In this document: piece by piece, positions 25,890-36,332 of the stretch
Layout: each line of letters opens with the position of its first letter
Position numbering within the stretch: position 1 is the stretch's first letter
DNA from: Mycobacterium gordonae
GTDB taxonomy: Bacteria > Actinomycetota > Actinomycetes > Mycobacteriales > Mycobacteriaceae
Direction: 5' to 3'
NCBI RefSeq assembly: GCF_001417955.2
Contig: NZ_LKTM01000024.1
Span: 1-64,000 of the forward strand
Length of the DNA: 64,000 nucleotides
Notes under the pieces: model-generated
Told to the model about the DNA's origin: nothing
The model's input: only the letters and a program-made list of their open reading frames with translations
Database searches by the model: none
Made by a program: the position numbers and the translations under genes

Positions 25890-26633
25890 AGTTTCCTCCG
25901 AACAAGCTGTGGGGTCGGTTCTCACACGTCAATGTGTTGCCGTTATCTGGGTACGGTATTAACCGTGCCATCACCGGTTCAAAGCGGCTAACACCGCTGA
26001 ATGGACCCTGATCTTGATGTTTAGCCAACATTCACCTTGATTTTTAGTCACACGATCTTCATAGAATCTGCGCAGCATCCGTGCAGTAAGGGGTCGCATA
26101 ATCGCCGCGCTGACGCCGCGCCGACCGGACGGCTCCGCGCCGGCGGTGGGCAGGCCCCTGCCGGGGCGCTCACCCAAATGCTGTAGCCGTCGCCAAAAGA
26201 CCTTATTGACAGGGTTTTTCGCATACCGACGCCAGCGCTGGCCAACCGACTCGTTCGCGGCACCCACCCGCCTGAACGTCTCCCGACAGCCGATAACGGA
26301 GCACTGAAAATTTCCGGCCACGCGCACGACCTGCCGCCAACGACCGCTGGACGGGTCCGGCTATCACAACTATCAAGTCCCACTAAATACTATTGCGCTG
26401 GCTAATCATATGAATGTCGCCACCCGGAGATTAAATTCACCGTGAACATATCTCTGCGATGTGGAATAACGGAACCTCAAGGTCTTGGTTCCACCTTAAT
26501 TCTCAGCATGATTTTTATCCGGATCCCGGCGTCGCCGCAGCCCCGGGCAGCTGCCGGCACGTTCGGATTTGGTGGCCGAGGCGTAGCTCTCGCGTGACCG
26601 AACCGCGACGGCGGCGAAGCAGGCTCTTCTCTT
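25890..26633. other. gene-poor region upstream of the PE operon
   Basis: About 740 bp hold no convincing gene. The stretch is clearly richer in A+T than its surroundings, notably at 25970-26060 and 26370-26520. It contains a palindrome (25950-25969) and a direct repeat of CTTGATGTTTAGCC (26013-26026) as CTTGATTTTTAGTC (26036-26049), period 23 bp. The open frames on both strands here lack codon-like character. It probably holds the PE operon's promoter and that of the small gene at 26634. Confidence 0.5.
25950..25969. promoter_or_regulatory. palindrome upstream of PE-PPE-PPE operon
   Basis: GGTACGGT and ACCGTGCC, 4 bases apart, form an inverted repeat with one mismatch. It is centred 70 bp upstream of the PE start, a position suited to a repressor or activator site. 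The regulator is unknown. Confidence 0.35.
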
Positions 26634-26885
26634 ATGACGGTGCTTATTGGGCTCGCTCTGATAGTGGCCCTGTGCACCGGGTTTCAGCTGGGGCGGCGCA
26701 GCGGCTCCCGGCAGCCGTCGTGGCGGAAGCGGACTTCGCGAGTCGCCCTGGGCAGGCTTACAGCCAGCCTGGTCGTGCTGGTGGTAGCGCGCCGGATGCA
26801 GCGGATGCTGACTGCGCAACGCGCGCTGCCCGCGTTCGCAGCTGTTCGCGGTCGTCCCGCAAGGCGGCCGCTGCGGCGCAGGTAG
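26634..26885 (+). CDS. small membrane protein of unknown function
   Basis: The product has 83 residues. A membrane helix spans about residues 2-20 (VLIGLALIVALCTGFQLG) and is followed at once by basic residues (RRSGSRQPSWRKRTSR), so the C-terminus stays in the cytosol. A weaker hydrophobic stretch is at 43-52. The C-terminus is very Arg-rich. No family is recognised. It is convergent with the cutinase gene, with 8 bp between stops. Its longer antisense and overlapping frames look like shadows; this one is kept because of its membrane-protein character. Confidence 0.5.
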   Translation: MTVLIGLALIVALCTGFQLGRRSGSRQPSWRKRTSRVALGRLTASLVVLVVARRMQRMLTAQRALPAFAAVRGRPARRPLRRR

Positions 26886-26893
26886 CGCTGCTT

Positions 26894-27589
26894 TTACAGT
26901 TTGCCCGCGACGAAGTCCGCCGCCTGGTTCGCCATTCCGGCCTGTATGTAGGCACTGGCCAGGTGCTGCGGCCAGTTGTCTTTCCAGGTGTTGGGATCGG
27001 CCGGGTTGCAAATCGGGTCGGCCCCATGACACAGCTCGATGGTCCGGTCGTTGTAGAGCGGGCTGAAGTTGGTGATGGGTCCGACCCACTGGCTTCCGTT
27101 ACCGAACAGGGCGACCGCGGCAATGTGCTGATCGGTGCCGTCGGGAAGCGGGCTGTCGAATCCGAACGCGGACAGCGGCACCGCCAGTACGACATCGGTG
27201 ACCGCCGCACCGAGCGAATAGCCGCCCAGCACCAGGCGGGTGTTGGGGCAGTTGTTCACCATGTATTGGATGTGCCGGCTCATGTCGTTGGCGCCGATGT
27301 CGACTTCGGTGTCGGCCGGGTATTTGACGGCGTAGGTGCCCATGCTCCGACCGCCCATCTTCGAGCTGAGCGAGTTGATGAACGCATTGCCGAGCGCGCC
27401 GGGGCCCGCCGATTCGAATCGGCCGCGCGCAAAGACGACCTCCACCTGCGGACAGTTGGCCGCACCCGCCGGTCCGACCGCCCCCGGAGTACCTGGCGGC
27501 AATACCGCACCGGCGCCGAGCAGCGCGGCACCGGTCGCGATCGCCGCGAGACCGCGTCCTACCGAATTCCGGGTAACTAGTTGGCGCAC
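26894..27589 (-). CDS. secreted cutinase-family esterase
   Basis: The product has 231 residues. The signal peptide ends around VGPAGAANC. The catalytic Ser is in GGYSLGA, the Asp in HGADPICNP, and the His in WPQHLASAY, the cutinase triad with its disulfide cysteines. ARGRFESAGPG matches the oxyanion-loop region. Mycobacterial cutinase-like proteins are lipases/esterases or phospholipases of the cell envelope. The gene lies beyond the PE-PPE-PPE operon, on the same strand and upstream of it. Confidence 0.88.
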   Translation of the reverse strand: MRQLVTRNSVGRGLAAIATGAALLGAGAVLPPGTPGAVGPAGAANCPQVEVVFARGRFESAGPGALGNAFINSLSSKMGGRSMGTYAVKYPADTEVDIGANDMSRHIQYMVNNCPNTRLVLGGYSLGAAVTDVVLAVPLSAFGFDSPLPDGTDQHIAAVALFGNGSQWVGPITNFSPLYNDRTIELCHGADPICNPADPNTWKDNWPQHLASAYIQAGMANQAADFVAGKL

Positions 27590-27720
27590 AGCACATCATG
27601 GTAGCGAGTGATCCGCGGCCGTGGGTCGCTTACGAAGACAACAAGGCCGATCGGTCCCGAGTTCGAGTCCCCGCGATTCAAACGAGGCCCGAGTGCCCGT
27701 CTTTGGGTATCGGTATCTAC

Positions 27721-28299
27721 ATGGGAACCTCAGCTGCAGAAACGATCACCGCTGTCGAGCTAGGGCGCCGACTCGACTCCACGGAACCACCACGTGTCGT
27801 CGATGTGCGAACTCCTGCCGAGTTCGAGACCTCACATATCGCCGGTTCGTACAACGTGCCGCTCGATGTGCTTGCCGAACACCGGTCCGCGATAGCCCCG
27901 CATCTGACCGAAGACGTTGTGCTGGTGTGCAAATCGGGGCAGCGAGCCGCCAAGGCCGCACGGCTGCTGCGTGATGCTGGTCAGCCGGCCGCACAGGTGC
28001 TTGAAAGCGGCCTGGCCGCATGGGAAGGCAACGGGTACGCGGTCGACCGCGGCGAACAGCGATGGGAGCTCGAACGCCAGGTGCGACTCGTCGCGGGGTC
28101 GATTGTGTTGTCCTCGATCCTGGGGAGTATCGCCCTACCGAGGCTGAAGTGGCTGGCCGCCGCCATCGGTGGAGGACTGACATTTGCGGCCGTCACCGAC
28201 ACCTGCGCGATGGCCACGGGCCTCGCGAAGCTCCCGTACAACCGTGGCGCTGAGTCCGACGTCGAGACCATCGTCTCGGCTTTACGCACCGACCGGTAG
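27721..28299 (+). CDS. rhodanese domain fused to DUF2892-type membrane domain
   Basis: The product has 192 residues. The rhodanese domain (about 10-115) has RVVDVRTPAEFETSHIAGSYNVPLD and the active-site loop CKSGQR with the persulfide-carrying Cys. The C-terminal part has two membrane helices of the DUF2892 type (AGSIVLSSILGSIALP and LAAAIGGGLTFAAVTDTCAMATGL). Such proteins hand sulfane sulfur across or at the membrane. ATG at 27721 is used; the longer frame from 27598 lacks homology. It is convergent with a metallo-beta-lactamase/rhodanese gene, which points to shared sulfide or persulfide detoxification. Confidence 0.82.
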   Translation: MGTSAAETITAVELGRRLDSTEPPRVVDVRTPAEFETSHIAGSYNVPLDVLAEHRSAIAPHLTEDVVLVCKSGQRAAKAARLLRDAGQPAAQVLESGLAAWEGNGYAVDRGEQRWELERQVRLVAGSIVLSSILGSIALPRLKWLAAAIGGGLTFAAVTDTCAMATGLAKLPYNRGAESDVETIVSALRTDR

Positions 28300-28316
28300 C
28301 GCCATCACTGCCGTCA

Positions 28317-29672
28317 TCACTGCGAGGTCAAGCCGAGTTCTTCAGCGGCGCTGTAACTGTCGTCGACCAACACCGCCGTGCGCCCGTACTTGTCCAGGAT
28401 CGAGGCCGCTACCGAAGCCCGGTATCCGCTGGCGCAGTGCACCCAGATCTCGCGGTCGGGCAGCTCATGCAGACGACGTGTCAGTTCATGAATCGGAACA
28501 TTGAGCGCTTTGAGTACGCGACCGTCCCGGAATTCGTCCTCTCGCCGCACGTCGAGTACTGCCACCTGTTCACGGTCGATTTCCGCTGCCAGCGCCGCGA
28601 AGTCGGCGACCCGATAGGAGCTCAGCCCGGACTCCGTGGCGAGCTTGTCGATGTCGCCGCTCGCCGCGCCGCGTACGTCGTCGACACCGATACGCACCAA
28701 TTCCCTTCTTGCGGTGGCGATCTGGTCGGCATCATCTCCGATGAGGGTCAGCGGCTCGCCCCATGCGTAGAGCCAGCCGAGATAGGTGATGAAGGAATCC
28801 GACAACTCGAAACCGTAGGACCCTCGCAGATGGCCCGCCGCGAAAGCGGTGCGGGACCGTAAGTCGATCACCCACTCTCCGGCATCGATGCGGCGCTTGA
28901 GTTCATCCGGGTCCACCGGCGCCGGGGTCGACAGATCCATGGGCGCGGGGCCGTCGCGGTTGACCACGCCCATGTGCTCGTAGTAGGCGGGATAGGCGGA
29001 CAGCGAGGCGAGCAACTCGTCGACGAACGTTTGCTCATCCTGCGTCAGGGCCGGATTGGACGCGCGCTGCTCACCCAACGTCGACGCGTCGCGGCCCTGA
29101 CCGCCGGCCGCACAGAAGCTGCCGAAACCATGAGTGGGATAGACCTGCGCCTCGTCGGGAAGTTCGTCGGCCAGGCGGCGCACCGAGCGGAACTGATCGA
29201 TGGTCAGCTCATGGGTATGTTCCGCGCCGAGCAGATCCGTGCGTCCGGTGGTGTCGAAAAGCATTGACCCACCGGTAAACACACCCACCACGTGCCCGGA
29301 TTCATCGCTGAGCGCGTAGCTCACGTGCTCCAGCGTGTGCCCCGGGGTGTGCATGACTTGGAGACGGAAGCCGCCGGCTTCGATGACATCTCCGTCTTCC
29401 ACCCGGCGAGCCGGATACCCGACGTCGTCACCCTGGGGGATCACATACTGGGCACCCGTCGAACGGGACAGTTCCAACCCGCCCGTCACATAGTCGTTGT
29501 GCAGGTGCGTCTCGAGGACATGGGTGATGCGAGTGGCACGCTCACCGAGCAGCTGCGTCACCCGGTCGATGTCCCGCTGGGGATCGATGACCACCACTGC
29601 ATGGTCGTCGGCCACCACATAACTGCGGTCGCCCAGACTCGACGTCTCGATAATTTGCACACGGACACCCAT
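28317..29672 (-). CDS. MBL-fold hydrolase with two rhodanese domains (persulfide dioxygenase-like)
   Basis: The product has 451 residues. The metallo-beta-lactamase domain (1-240) has THLHNDYVTG, the HxHxDY form of ETHE1-like persulfide dioxygenases, and HTPGHTLEHVSY plus a later YPTHGFGS metal ligand. The first rhodanese domain (about 260-345) lacks an active Cys. The second (about 365-445) has HCASGYRA with the Cys. The domain order is that of the CstB/BlrP-type sulfur proteins. ATG at 29672 is chosen; a GTG two codons earlier is possible. The function is likely oxidation of glutathione- or mycothiol-persulfide. Confidence 0.85.
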   Translation of the reverse strand: MGVRVQIIETSSLGDRSYVVADDHAVVVIDPQRDIDRVTQLLGERATRITHVLETHLHNDYVTGGLELSRSTGAQYVIPQGDDVGYPARRVEDGDVIEAGGFRLQVMHTPGHTLEHVSYALSDESGHVVGVFTGGSMLFDTTGRTDLLGAEHTHELTIDQFRSVRRLADELPDEAQVYPTHGFGSFCAAGGQGRDASTLGEQRASNPALTQDEQTFVDELLASLSAYPAYYEHMGVVNRDGPAPMDLSTPAPVDPDELKRRIDAGEWVIDLRSRTAFAAGHLRGSYGFELSDSFITYLGWLYAWGEPLTLIGDDADQIATARRELVRIGVDDVRGAASGDIDKLATESGLSSYRVADFAALAAEIDREQVAVLDVRREDEFRDGRVLKALNVPIHELTRRLHELPDREIWVHCASGYRASVAASILDKYGRTAVLVDDSYSAAEELGLTSQ

Positions 29673-29791
29673 GCCCACCAGTTACCCCGTTCGACTGCCC
29701 CGCGGGACGTCCCGATCATCGGCAGCCCCGCCAGCTGGGGCCAAAATTGAATTCTCGACGATCGCAAACGCGCGGTTGCTACCATCGCGCC

Positions 29792-30568
29792 GTGCCCGAA
29801 TCTGCTACATCCCGCGGACCTCGTCACCTGTCACGGCGCGCAGCGTTCGGCTACGCCCTCGCGCCGGTGTTGCTCGGAGCGCTCGCGGCCACTGCCGAGG
29901 CGCCTCGAGCGTCAGCCGCCGGTGGTCAACTGATCGACTTCGCACTGCAGCGAATTCCGCCGGAAGAGATCAAAGCGGCCGGCTACGACGGCGTGGTGAA
30001 CTACGTGTCCGAGTCACGTCCGGGTATGAACTTCGAAGCGAAGCCGATCACCCGTCAGTACGCCGACGCGCTGCGCGCTGCGGGTCTGCATATCGTCAGC
30101 AACTTTCAGTACGGCAAGCCCGGCGGATCCGCGCCGTCGGACTTCACCCGCGGTTACGACGGCGGGGTGGCCGATGCGCAAACAGCGCTGTCGCTACACA
30201 ACGCGGCCGGTGGAAGCGCCTCGGCCCCGATCTTCTTCAGCGTGGACGACAACATCGACCAGGGCACCTGGAACACCCTTGCGCTGCCGTGGTTCCGGGG
30301 AATCAACTCGGTGCTCGGCGTGGGCCGCACGGGGATTTACGGGCATTCCCGCGCATGTTCCTGGGCGGTCAGCGACAACGTGATCGGGCAGTCGACCACG
30401 CCCGGTCACCGGTGGGCCTGGCAGACCAGGTCCTGGTCCAACGGGGATCGCGAACCAGCAGCGGTGCTGTACCAGGGCGTGGTCAACGGTCCGCTGCTCG
30501 CGGGTGTGCAGATTGACATCGATGATGTCCTCGCAGCCGATTACGGGCAATGGGATCTCGCCCGCTAA
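29792..30568 (+). CDS. secreted DUF1906 protein (Rv2525c-like)
   Basis: The product has 258 residues. A twin-Arg signal (HLSRRAAFGYALAPVLLGALAATAEA, residues 12-37) marks Tat export. The DUF1906 glycoside-hydrolase-like TIM-barrel domain follows: LIDFALQRIPPEEIKAAGYDGVVNYV, IVSNFQYGKPG, PIFFSVDDNID and VQIDIDDVLAADYGQWD, with the conserved acidic residues. Rv2525c of M. tuberculosis is a Tat substrate of the cell wall. GTG at 29792 is the likely start. It overlaps the following lipoprotein gene by 19 bp, so the two are co-transcribed. Confidence 0.82.
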   Translation: MPESATSRGPRHLSRRAAFGYALAPVLLGALAATAEAPRASAAGGQLIDFALQRIPPEEIKAAGYDGVVNYVSESRPGMNFEAKPITRQYADALRAAGLHIVSNFQYGKPGGSAPSDFTRGYDGGVADAQTALSLHNAAGGSASAPIFFSVDDNIDQGTWNTLALPWFRGINSVLGVGRTGIYGHSRACSWAVSDNVIGQSTTPGHRWAWQTRSWSNGDREPAAVLYQGVVNGPLLAGVQIDIDDVLAADYGQWDLAR

Positions 30569-31302
30569 CCGCACTGATCGGCTCGGTCGGCATCATCGCG
30601 CTGTCGGCCTGCGGTCCGGTGACTCCGCCGACCAAGGCGTCGCCGCAGTCGCAGGGGAGTACCAGCGCCGCATCCAGCACCATCCCCGCGGCGCAGTCGA
30701 ACACCACATCGCCGACGACCGGCCGTGCGGGCGTTTACGGCGATCCCACGGCGGCCGCCAAATACTGGCAACAGCAGTCTCTGGAAGACAATTGCGGGCT
30801 GGTTTCGGTGGCCGACGTGGTGGGAGAGATCACCGGGCACGCGCCGACCGAACAGCAGGTGATCGCCTTGGCGGTGAACACCCCGTCCGGGACCAACCCC
30901 GGTCCCATCTACGCGCCGGTGAACGACCCGAGCCACGCGAACGGGACGGGTGGCATCGAGATGGCGGACGAAGTCGTGCTGCTCGAGCACTACGGCGTCA
31001 AGTCGGCGATGACCGACGCCACAACGCATCCCGATCAGACCGGGCTGCCCGCGCTGGAGCGGTACCTCAACGAAAACCGCAAAATTATTGCGTGGGTGAA
31101 TTCCGCCGTCATCTGGAACACCAGCGACCAGCGCACCGCCGCCGATCACTTCCTTGTAGTCACCGGTATCGATACCAACGCCGAAGTCGTTCACCTCAAT
31201 GACCCCGGGGCCGACCATGCGGACGAACGCGTCTCGATCGCGACCTTCACCGCAGCGTGGCAGACCGGGGGAGACTCGATCGTGGTGACTGCGGCTGCTT
31301 AA
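30550..31302 (+). CDS. C39-like cysteine peptidase lipoprotein
   Basis: The product has 250 residues. The signal peptide ends in the lipobox ALSAC (Cys21) and a Ser/Thr linker follows. The papain-like C39_2 domain has the catalytic Cys in EDNCGLVSVADV, His in AADHFLVVTGID and Asp in HLNDPG. This family occurs in secreted or membrane-bound peptidases, some acting on peptidoglycan peptides. The overlap with the upstream DUF1906 gene suggests they act together outside the membrane. The assignment of the catalytic dyad is by eye. Confidence 0.75.
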   Translation: MGSRPLTALIGSVGIIALSACGPVTPPTKASPQSQGSTSAASSTIPAAQSNTTSPTTGRAGVYGDPTAAAKYWQQQSLEDNCGLVSVADVVGEITGHAPTEQQVIALAVNTPSGTNPGPIYAPVNDPSHANGTGGIEMADEVVLLEHYGVKSAMTDATTHPDQTGLPALERYLNENRKIIAWVNSAVIWNTSDQRTAADHFLVVTGIDTNAEVVHLNDPGADHADERVSIATFTAAWQTGGDSIVVTAAA

Positions 31303-31321
31303 AGGGCCACCGAAGCGACGA

Positions 31322-31352
31322 ACACCCCGCGAGCGCCTGGCTCGCGGGGTGT
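31322..31352. terminator. bidirectional hairpin between convergent genes
   Basis: ACACCCCGCGAGC (31322-31334) and GCTCGCGGGGTGT (31340-31352) form a perfect 13-bp stem with a 5-base loop. It lies 19 bp after the C39-like gene and 17 bp after the katG stop (on the other strand), so it can end both transcripts. Confidence 0.78.
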
Positions 31353-31369
31353 CGTCAGACCGAAGCGGA

Positions 31370-33619
<2,250 letters not shown>

Positions 33620-33651
33620 TTATCTGAAACGGGCTGTGATCACGGTTGTGA

Positions 33652-34086
33652 TCAGGAATCAGTACTCGAGCAGTCGGGGCAGAAGCCCCAATAGATGACT
33701 TCGGCCTCATCGAGGACGAACCCATCCAAGACGTTGTCGTCGTCTGACGGCGTCAGACACGGCGTATCGCCGACGGCACAATCGACGTCTGCGATGATCC
33801 CGCAGGATCTGCACACGACGTGATGATGGTTGTCGCCGACGCGGGATTCGTACCGGGCGACCAGACCGGAAGGCTGAATGCGCCGCACCAGGCCGGCGGC
33901 GGTCAGCGCATTGAGCACGTCGTACACGGCTTGTCGGGACACGTCCGGCAAGCCAAGCCGCACCGCGGAGAAGATCGTGTCGGTGTCGGCGTGCGGATGA
34001 GCATGAACAGCTTCCATCACTGCGATCCGTGGCCGCGTTACCCGCAAATCGGCCGTTCGCAACTGCTCGGCGTGATCCGAGGACAC
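33652..34086 (-). CDS. furA: Fur-family peroxide/iron regulator
   Basis: The product has 144 residues. The N-terminal winged helix has RVTRPRIAVMEAVHAHPHADTDTIF and SRQAVYDVLNALTAAGLV. NHHHVVCRSCG is the metal-binding loop and the CxxC pairs are CRSC and CPDC for structural zinc. In mycobacteria FurA represses its own operon, including katG. The start is GTG at 34086. The spacing to katG is 47 bp, consistent with co-transcription and separate processing. Confidence 0.95.
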   Translation of the reverse strand: MSSDHAEQLRTADLRVTRPRIAVMEAVHAHPHADTDTIFSAVRLGLPDVSRQAVYDVLNALTAAGLVRRIQPSGLVARYESRVGDNHHHVVCRSCGIIADVDCAVGDTPCLTPSDDDNVLDGFVLDEAEVIYWGFCPDCSSTDS

Positions 34087-34089
34087 ATG

Positions 34090-34121
34090 CTCATACTCCG
34101 CACTTATCTGGAGTCAGTCAA
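34090..34121 (-). promoter_or_regulatory. candidate furA promoter/operator
   Basis: On the minus strand TTGACT (34121-34116) lies upstream of TATGAG (34095-34090), which ends 3 bases before the GTG start of furA. The TTGACTGACTCCAGA stretch resembles the conserved region upstream of furA in other mycobacteria, where FurA binds. The 20-bp spacer is longer than usual, so the exact boxes are uncertain. Confidence 0.4.
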
Positions 34122-34209
34122 GACTTTGCGGCATCCAATGCGACGCATCGCAGGTATTTTTGAGACCCGCGGCCGACATGCGGGCGGCCGCTCGATTTCG
34201 CTGAGGTCC

Positions 34210-35064
34210 ATGGATACCGAGCATGTCCGTTGGACGCCGTCGGGCGTCCGGTTGCGTCTGCACCAACGTCGCGACGGCGATGTGAGTTGGCTCTTCCTGC
34301 CGGGCGGCCCGGGCATCGGCTCGGAATCCCTGCGGGAACTCGTCGACGCCGTGGCCGTGCCCGGATGCTCATGGCTCGTCGACCTGCCCGGCGACGGATC
34401 CAACACCAACGCTCCCGGCGCGCCGGCCGATCCCTACCACCTGTGGCCAGAGGTGTCACTCGAAGCGGCTCAGGCTGTCGACCGTCCGGTCTATGTCGGA
34501 CATTCCACCGGCGGCGAATATCTGCTGGCGACGGCCGCGCTGGACGGGATGCTCGAAGGTATCGTCCTGATCAGCACCGCTCCTGACGCGTCGTGGATGC
34601 CGGTCTACGAAGAGATGACCATCAACAACCCGTTGCCTGGCGTCGCAGAGGCCACCGCCCGTTACGACGCGGATCCCACCAACGAGAACCTGCGCGAACT
34701 CGCCGTGCAATCCGCGCCGTGGAATTTTCCGGCCAGCAGCCTCGCCATGGGTGCTGAATTACTGGGCAGAATGCCCTACAACATGAGGGCCGCGCAGTGG
34801 TCGGACCGTCATTTCGACCGTGACTACGAATTGGCTTGGTGGCCAACCACATTGCCGACTTTGATCGTGAGCGGCTCGGCAGACAGGATCGTCACGCAGA
34901 CGCTCTGGCAGCCCGACCGCTTTCACACTCACAACGTGATCTGGAGTGTCATACCCGAGGCGGGCCACTTTCCATGGATAGAGCGACCCGACGCGGTACG
35001 GGACGCCTTTGCCCAACTCGCGCAACGCATCGGCATCAACCGGTCACCGAGCGCTCCAGACTGA
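34210..35064 (+). CDS. alpha/beta hydrolase
   Basis: The product has 284 residues, with the alpha/beta-hydrolase fold. The nucleophile is in VGHSTGGEYLL (GxSxG), the acid probably in VSGSADRIV, and the catalytic His in EAGHFPWIERPD. The oxyanion segment is LPGGPGIGSE, a form found in prolyl-iminopeptidase-like members. Catalytic order is Ser-Asp-His. ATG at 34210 is used because the longer frame upstream runs through furA. It is divergent from furA, with 123 bp between. It overlaps the convergent SRPBCC gene by 29 bp. The substrate is unknown. Confidence 0.82.
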   Translation: MDTEHVRWTPSGVRLRLHQRRDGDVSWLFLPGGPGIGSESLRELVDAVAVPGCSWLVDLPGDGSNTNAPGAPADPYHLWPEVSLEAAQAVDRPVYVGHSTGGEYLLATAALDGMLEGIVLISTAPDASWMPVYEEMTINNPLPGVAEATARYDADPTNENLRELAVQSAPWNFPASSLAMGAELLGRMPYNMRAAQWSDRHFDRDYELAWWPTTLPTLIVSGSADRIVTQTLWQPDRFHTHNVIWSVIPEAGHFPWIERPDAVRDAFAQLAQRIGINRSPSAPD

Positions 35065-35506
35065 CCAGCGAGGCGCCCAGATAATCCTCGGGGAAAGGCG
35101 GCATACCGCCGATCTGTTCCCGGAACTCCGGTGACGTGGCTGCCCAGTCATAGGTGAACGTGACGTCAGTGCGGTCCCCGTTCGGAGCCAGTTCGTAGCG
35201 CCAGAACCAGCCGCCCGCAGCATGATTGCCTGCGTCGTCGAGCCGGCCCGGCATCCAGGCGATGGTGTGGTCCTTCTCGAACTCGGTAACCAGGTTGTGG
35301 GTGACGTAGTCACCGCCGGCGGCCTCGAGATGCATGTTCATCCTGAAGATCTGGCCGGTACCGGTGATCGGTCGGGCGTCGACGGCGTCGCGAACCCAGT
35401 CGGTGGGCTCGGTGTCGCAATGACGGCTCGGGTCGGCCAACATCGCGAAAATCGTCGTCGGCGGGGCCGCAATGGTTCGGCTGACCGTGAAGCATTCGCT
35501 ACTCAT
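35036..35506 (-). CDS. SRPBCC (polyketide cyclase/START-like) protein
   Basis: The product has 156 residues and a helix-grip lipid-binding fold of the SRPBCC superfamily. It begins SSECFTVSRTIAAPPTTIFAMLADPSRH, the usual first strand and helix, and includes DVTFTYDWAATSPEF. The ligand is unknown. ATG at 35506 overlaps the intended stop of the upstream DUF899 gene by 8 bp (ATGAGTAG). In the sequence as given the DUF899 frame runs straight into this gene, forming an apparent 384-residue fusion; I regard the two as separate genes. Confidence 0.8.
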   Translation of the reverse strand: MSSECFTVSRTIAAPPTTIFAMLADPSRHCDTEPTDWVRDAVDARPITGTGQIFRMNMHLEAAGGDYVTHNLVTEFEKDHTIAWMPGRLDDAGNHAAGGWFWRYELAPNGDRTDVTFTYDWAATSPEFREQIGGMPPFPEDYLGASLVSLERSVTG

Positions 35507-36190
35507 CGTCGTCCTCCGCTCCGTAGGCGCGCGCGATATCGGGCGAGCCGGACCACCCCGAGTAGGTGGGCCGGACGGCCACCCTGGCGGCGAATCGAGC
35601 CATTCCTCCTGCCTCCCCCAGGGCAGGATGTCGATCAGCGCGAAAGTGTGGCTGAGCTGCTCGGTTCCGCGGCCATTGGTGTGCCAGGTGCGGTAGACGC
35701 TGTCACCGTCGCGCAGGAACACGTTGACAGCGAAGCCGCCGCCCGGCGGAGCGTCCATGTCAGCCCCGAACGAGCTGTCCGAAGACGAGTACCACTGCAT
35801 CTGGTTGCCGACCTTGCGCCGGTACGCGAGCGCCTCGTCGATCGGTCCGTTGGTGACGACTACGAAGCGGGCGTCGTAGTTGTCGAGGAACTCGAGCCGG
35901 GTGAACTGCGAGGTGAACCCGGTGCAGCCGGCGCACTGCCACTCAGCTCCGGGCGACCACATGTGGTGGTAGACGATGAGCTGAGAGCGGCTGCCGAACA
36001 CTTCGGCCAGGCGGACCGGGCCGTCGGCGCCGACCAGCGTGTAGTCGGGCAACCGCACCATCGGCAGGCGGCGCCGCTGGGCGGCGATCGCATCCAATTC
36101 CCGGGTCGCGGCCTTCTCGCGCTTGCGCAGCTCGTCGAGCTCCGCGCGCCAGGTCTGCTGATCGACGATCGGCGGCTTTGCTTCAAGCAT
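35499..36190 (-). CDS. DUF899-family thioredoxin-like protein, frameshifted near its 3' end
   Basis: The product has about 230 residues, DUF899 being a thioredoxin-like-fold family. Residues 35-130 (RLPDYTLVGADGPVRLAEVFGSRSQLIVYHHMWSP) are followed by QCAGCTGF, a CxxC in the right place, and SHTFALIDILPWGRQEEW, the family's end block. After GWPSGP the reading frame changes. Reading the other frame gives TYSGWSGSPDIARAYG and then EDDDE and TAG at 35501-35499, the usual tail. One C lost from a CCCC run, opposite GGG at 35568-35570, explains this. As given, the gene reads through into the SRPBCC gene at 35506. GGTGG lies just upstream of the ATG at 36190. Confidence 0.78.
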
Positions 36191-36332
36191 TGGGTCCACC
36201 TTCTTCAGTGATGTGTCCGGTCTCTGGGTATGACCCGCGACGGTCCCGAAACTCACCGCCGGAGTCCGGTGTGACGGGAGCAGTGTTTTCCCGTGCCGCC
36301 GACGGGGAACTAGTCACCCGCCGGCGTATCTC

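Noticed and set aside
26459..27580. Long plus-strand open frame of about 370 codons.
   Set aside because: It is antisense to the cutinase gene with its intact triad, and its codon use and low-complexity Arg/Gly content mark it as a shadow frame.
27640..27680. A GAGTTCGAGTCC stretch resembling the T-loop of a tRNA.
   Set aside because: The flanking bases do not pair to form a T-stem, and no anticodon or acceptor stem can be drawn around it.
35036..36256. A true DUF899-SRPBCC fusion protein.
   Set aside because: The alternate frame gives the normal DUF899 tail with a stop overlapping the SRPBCC ATG, so a one-base frameshift is simpler.
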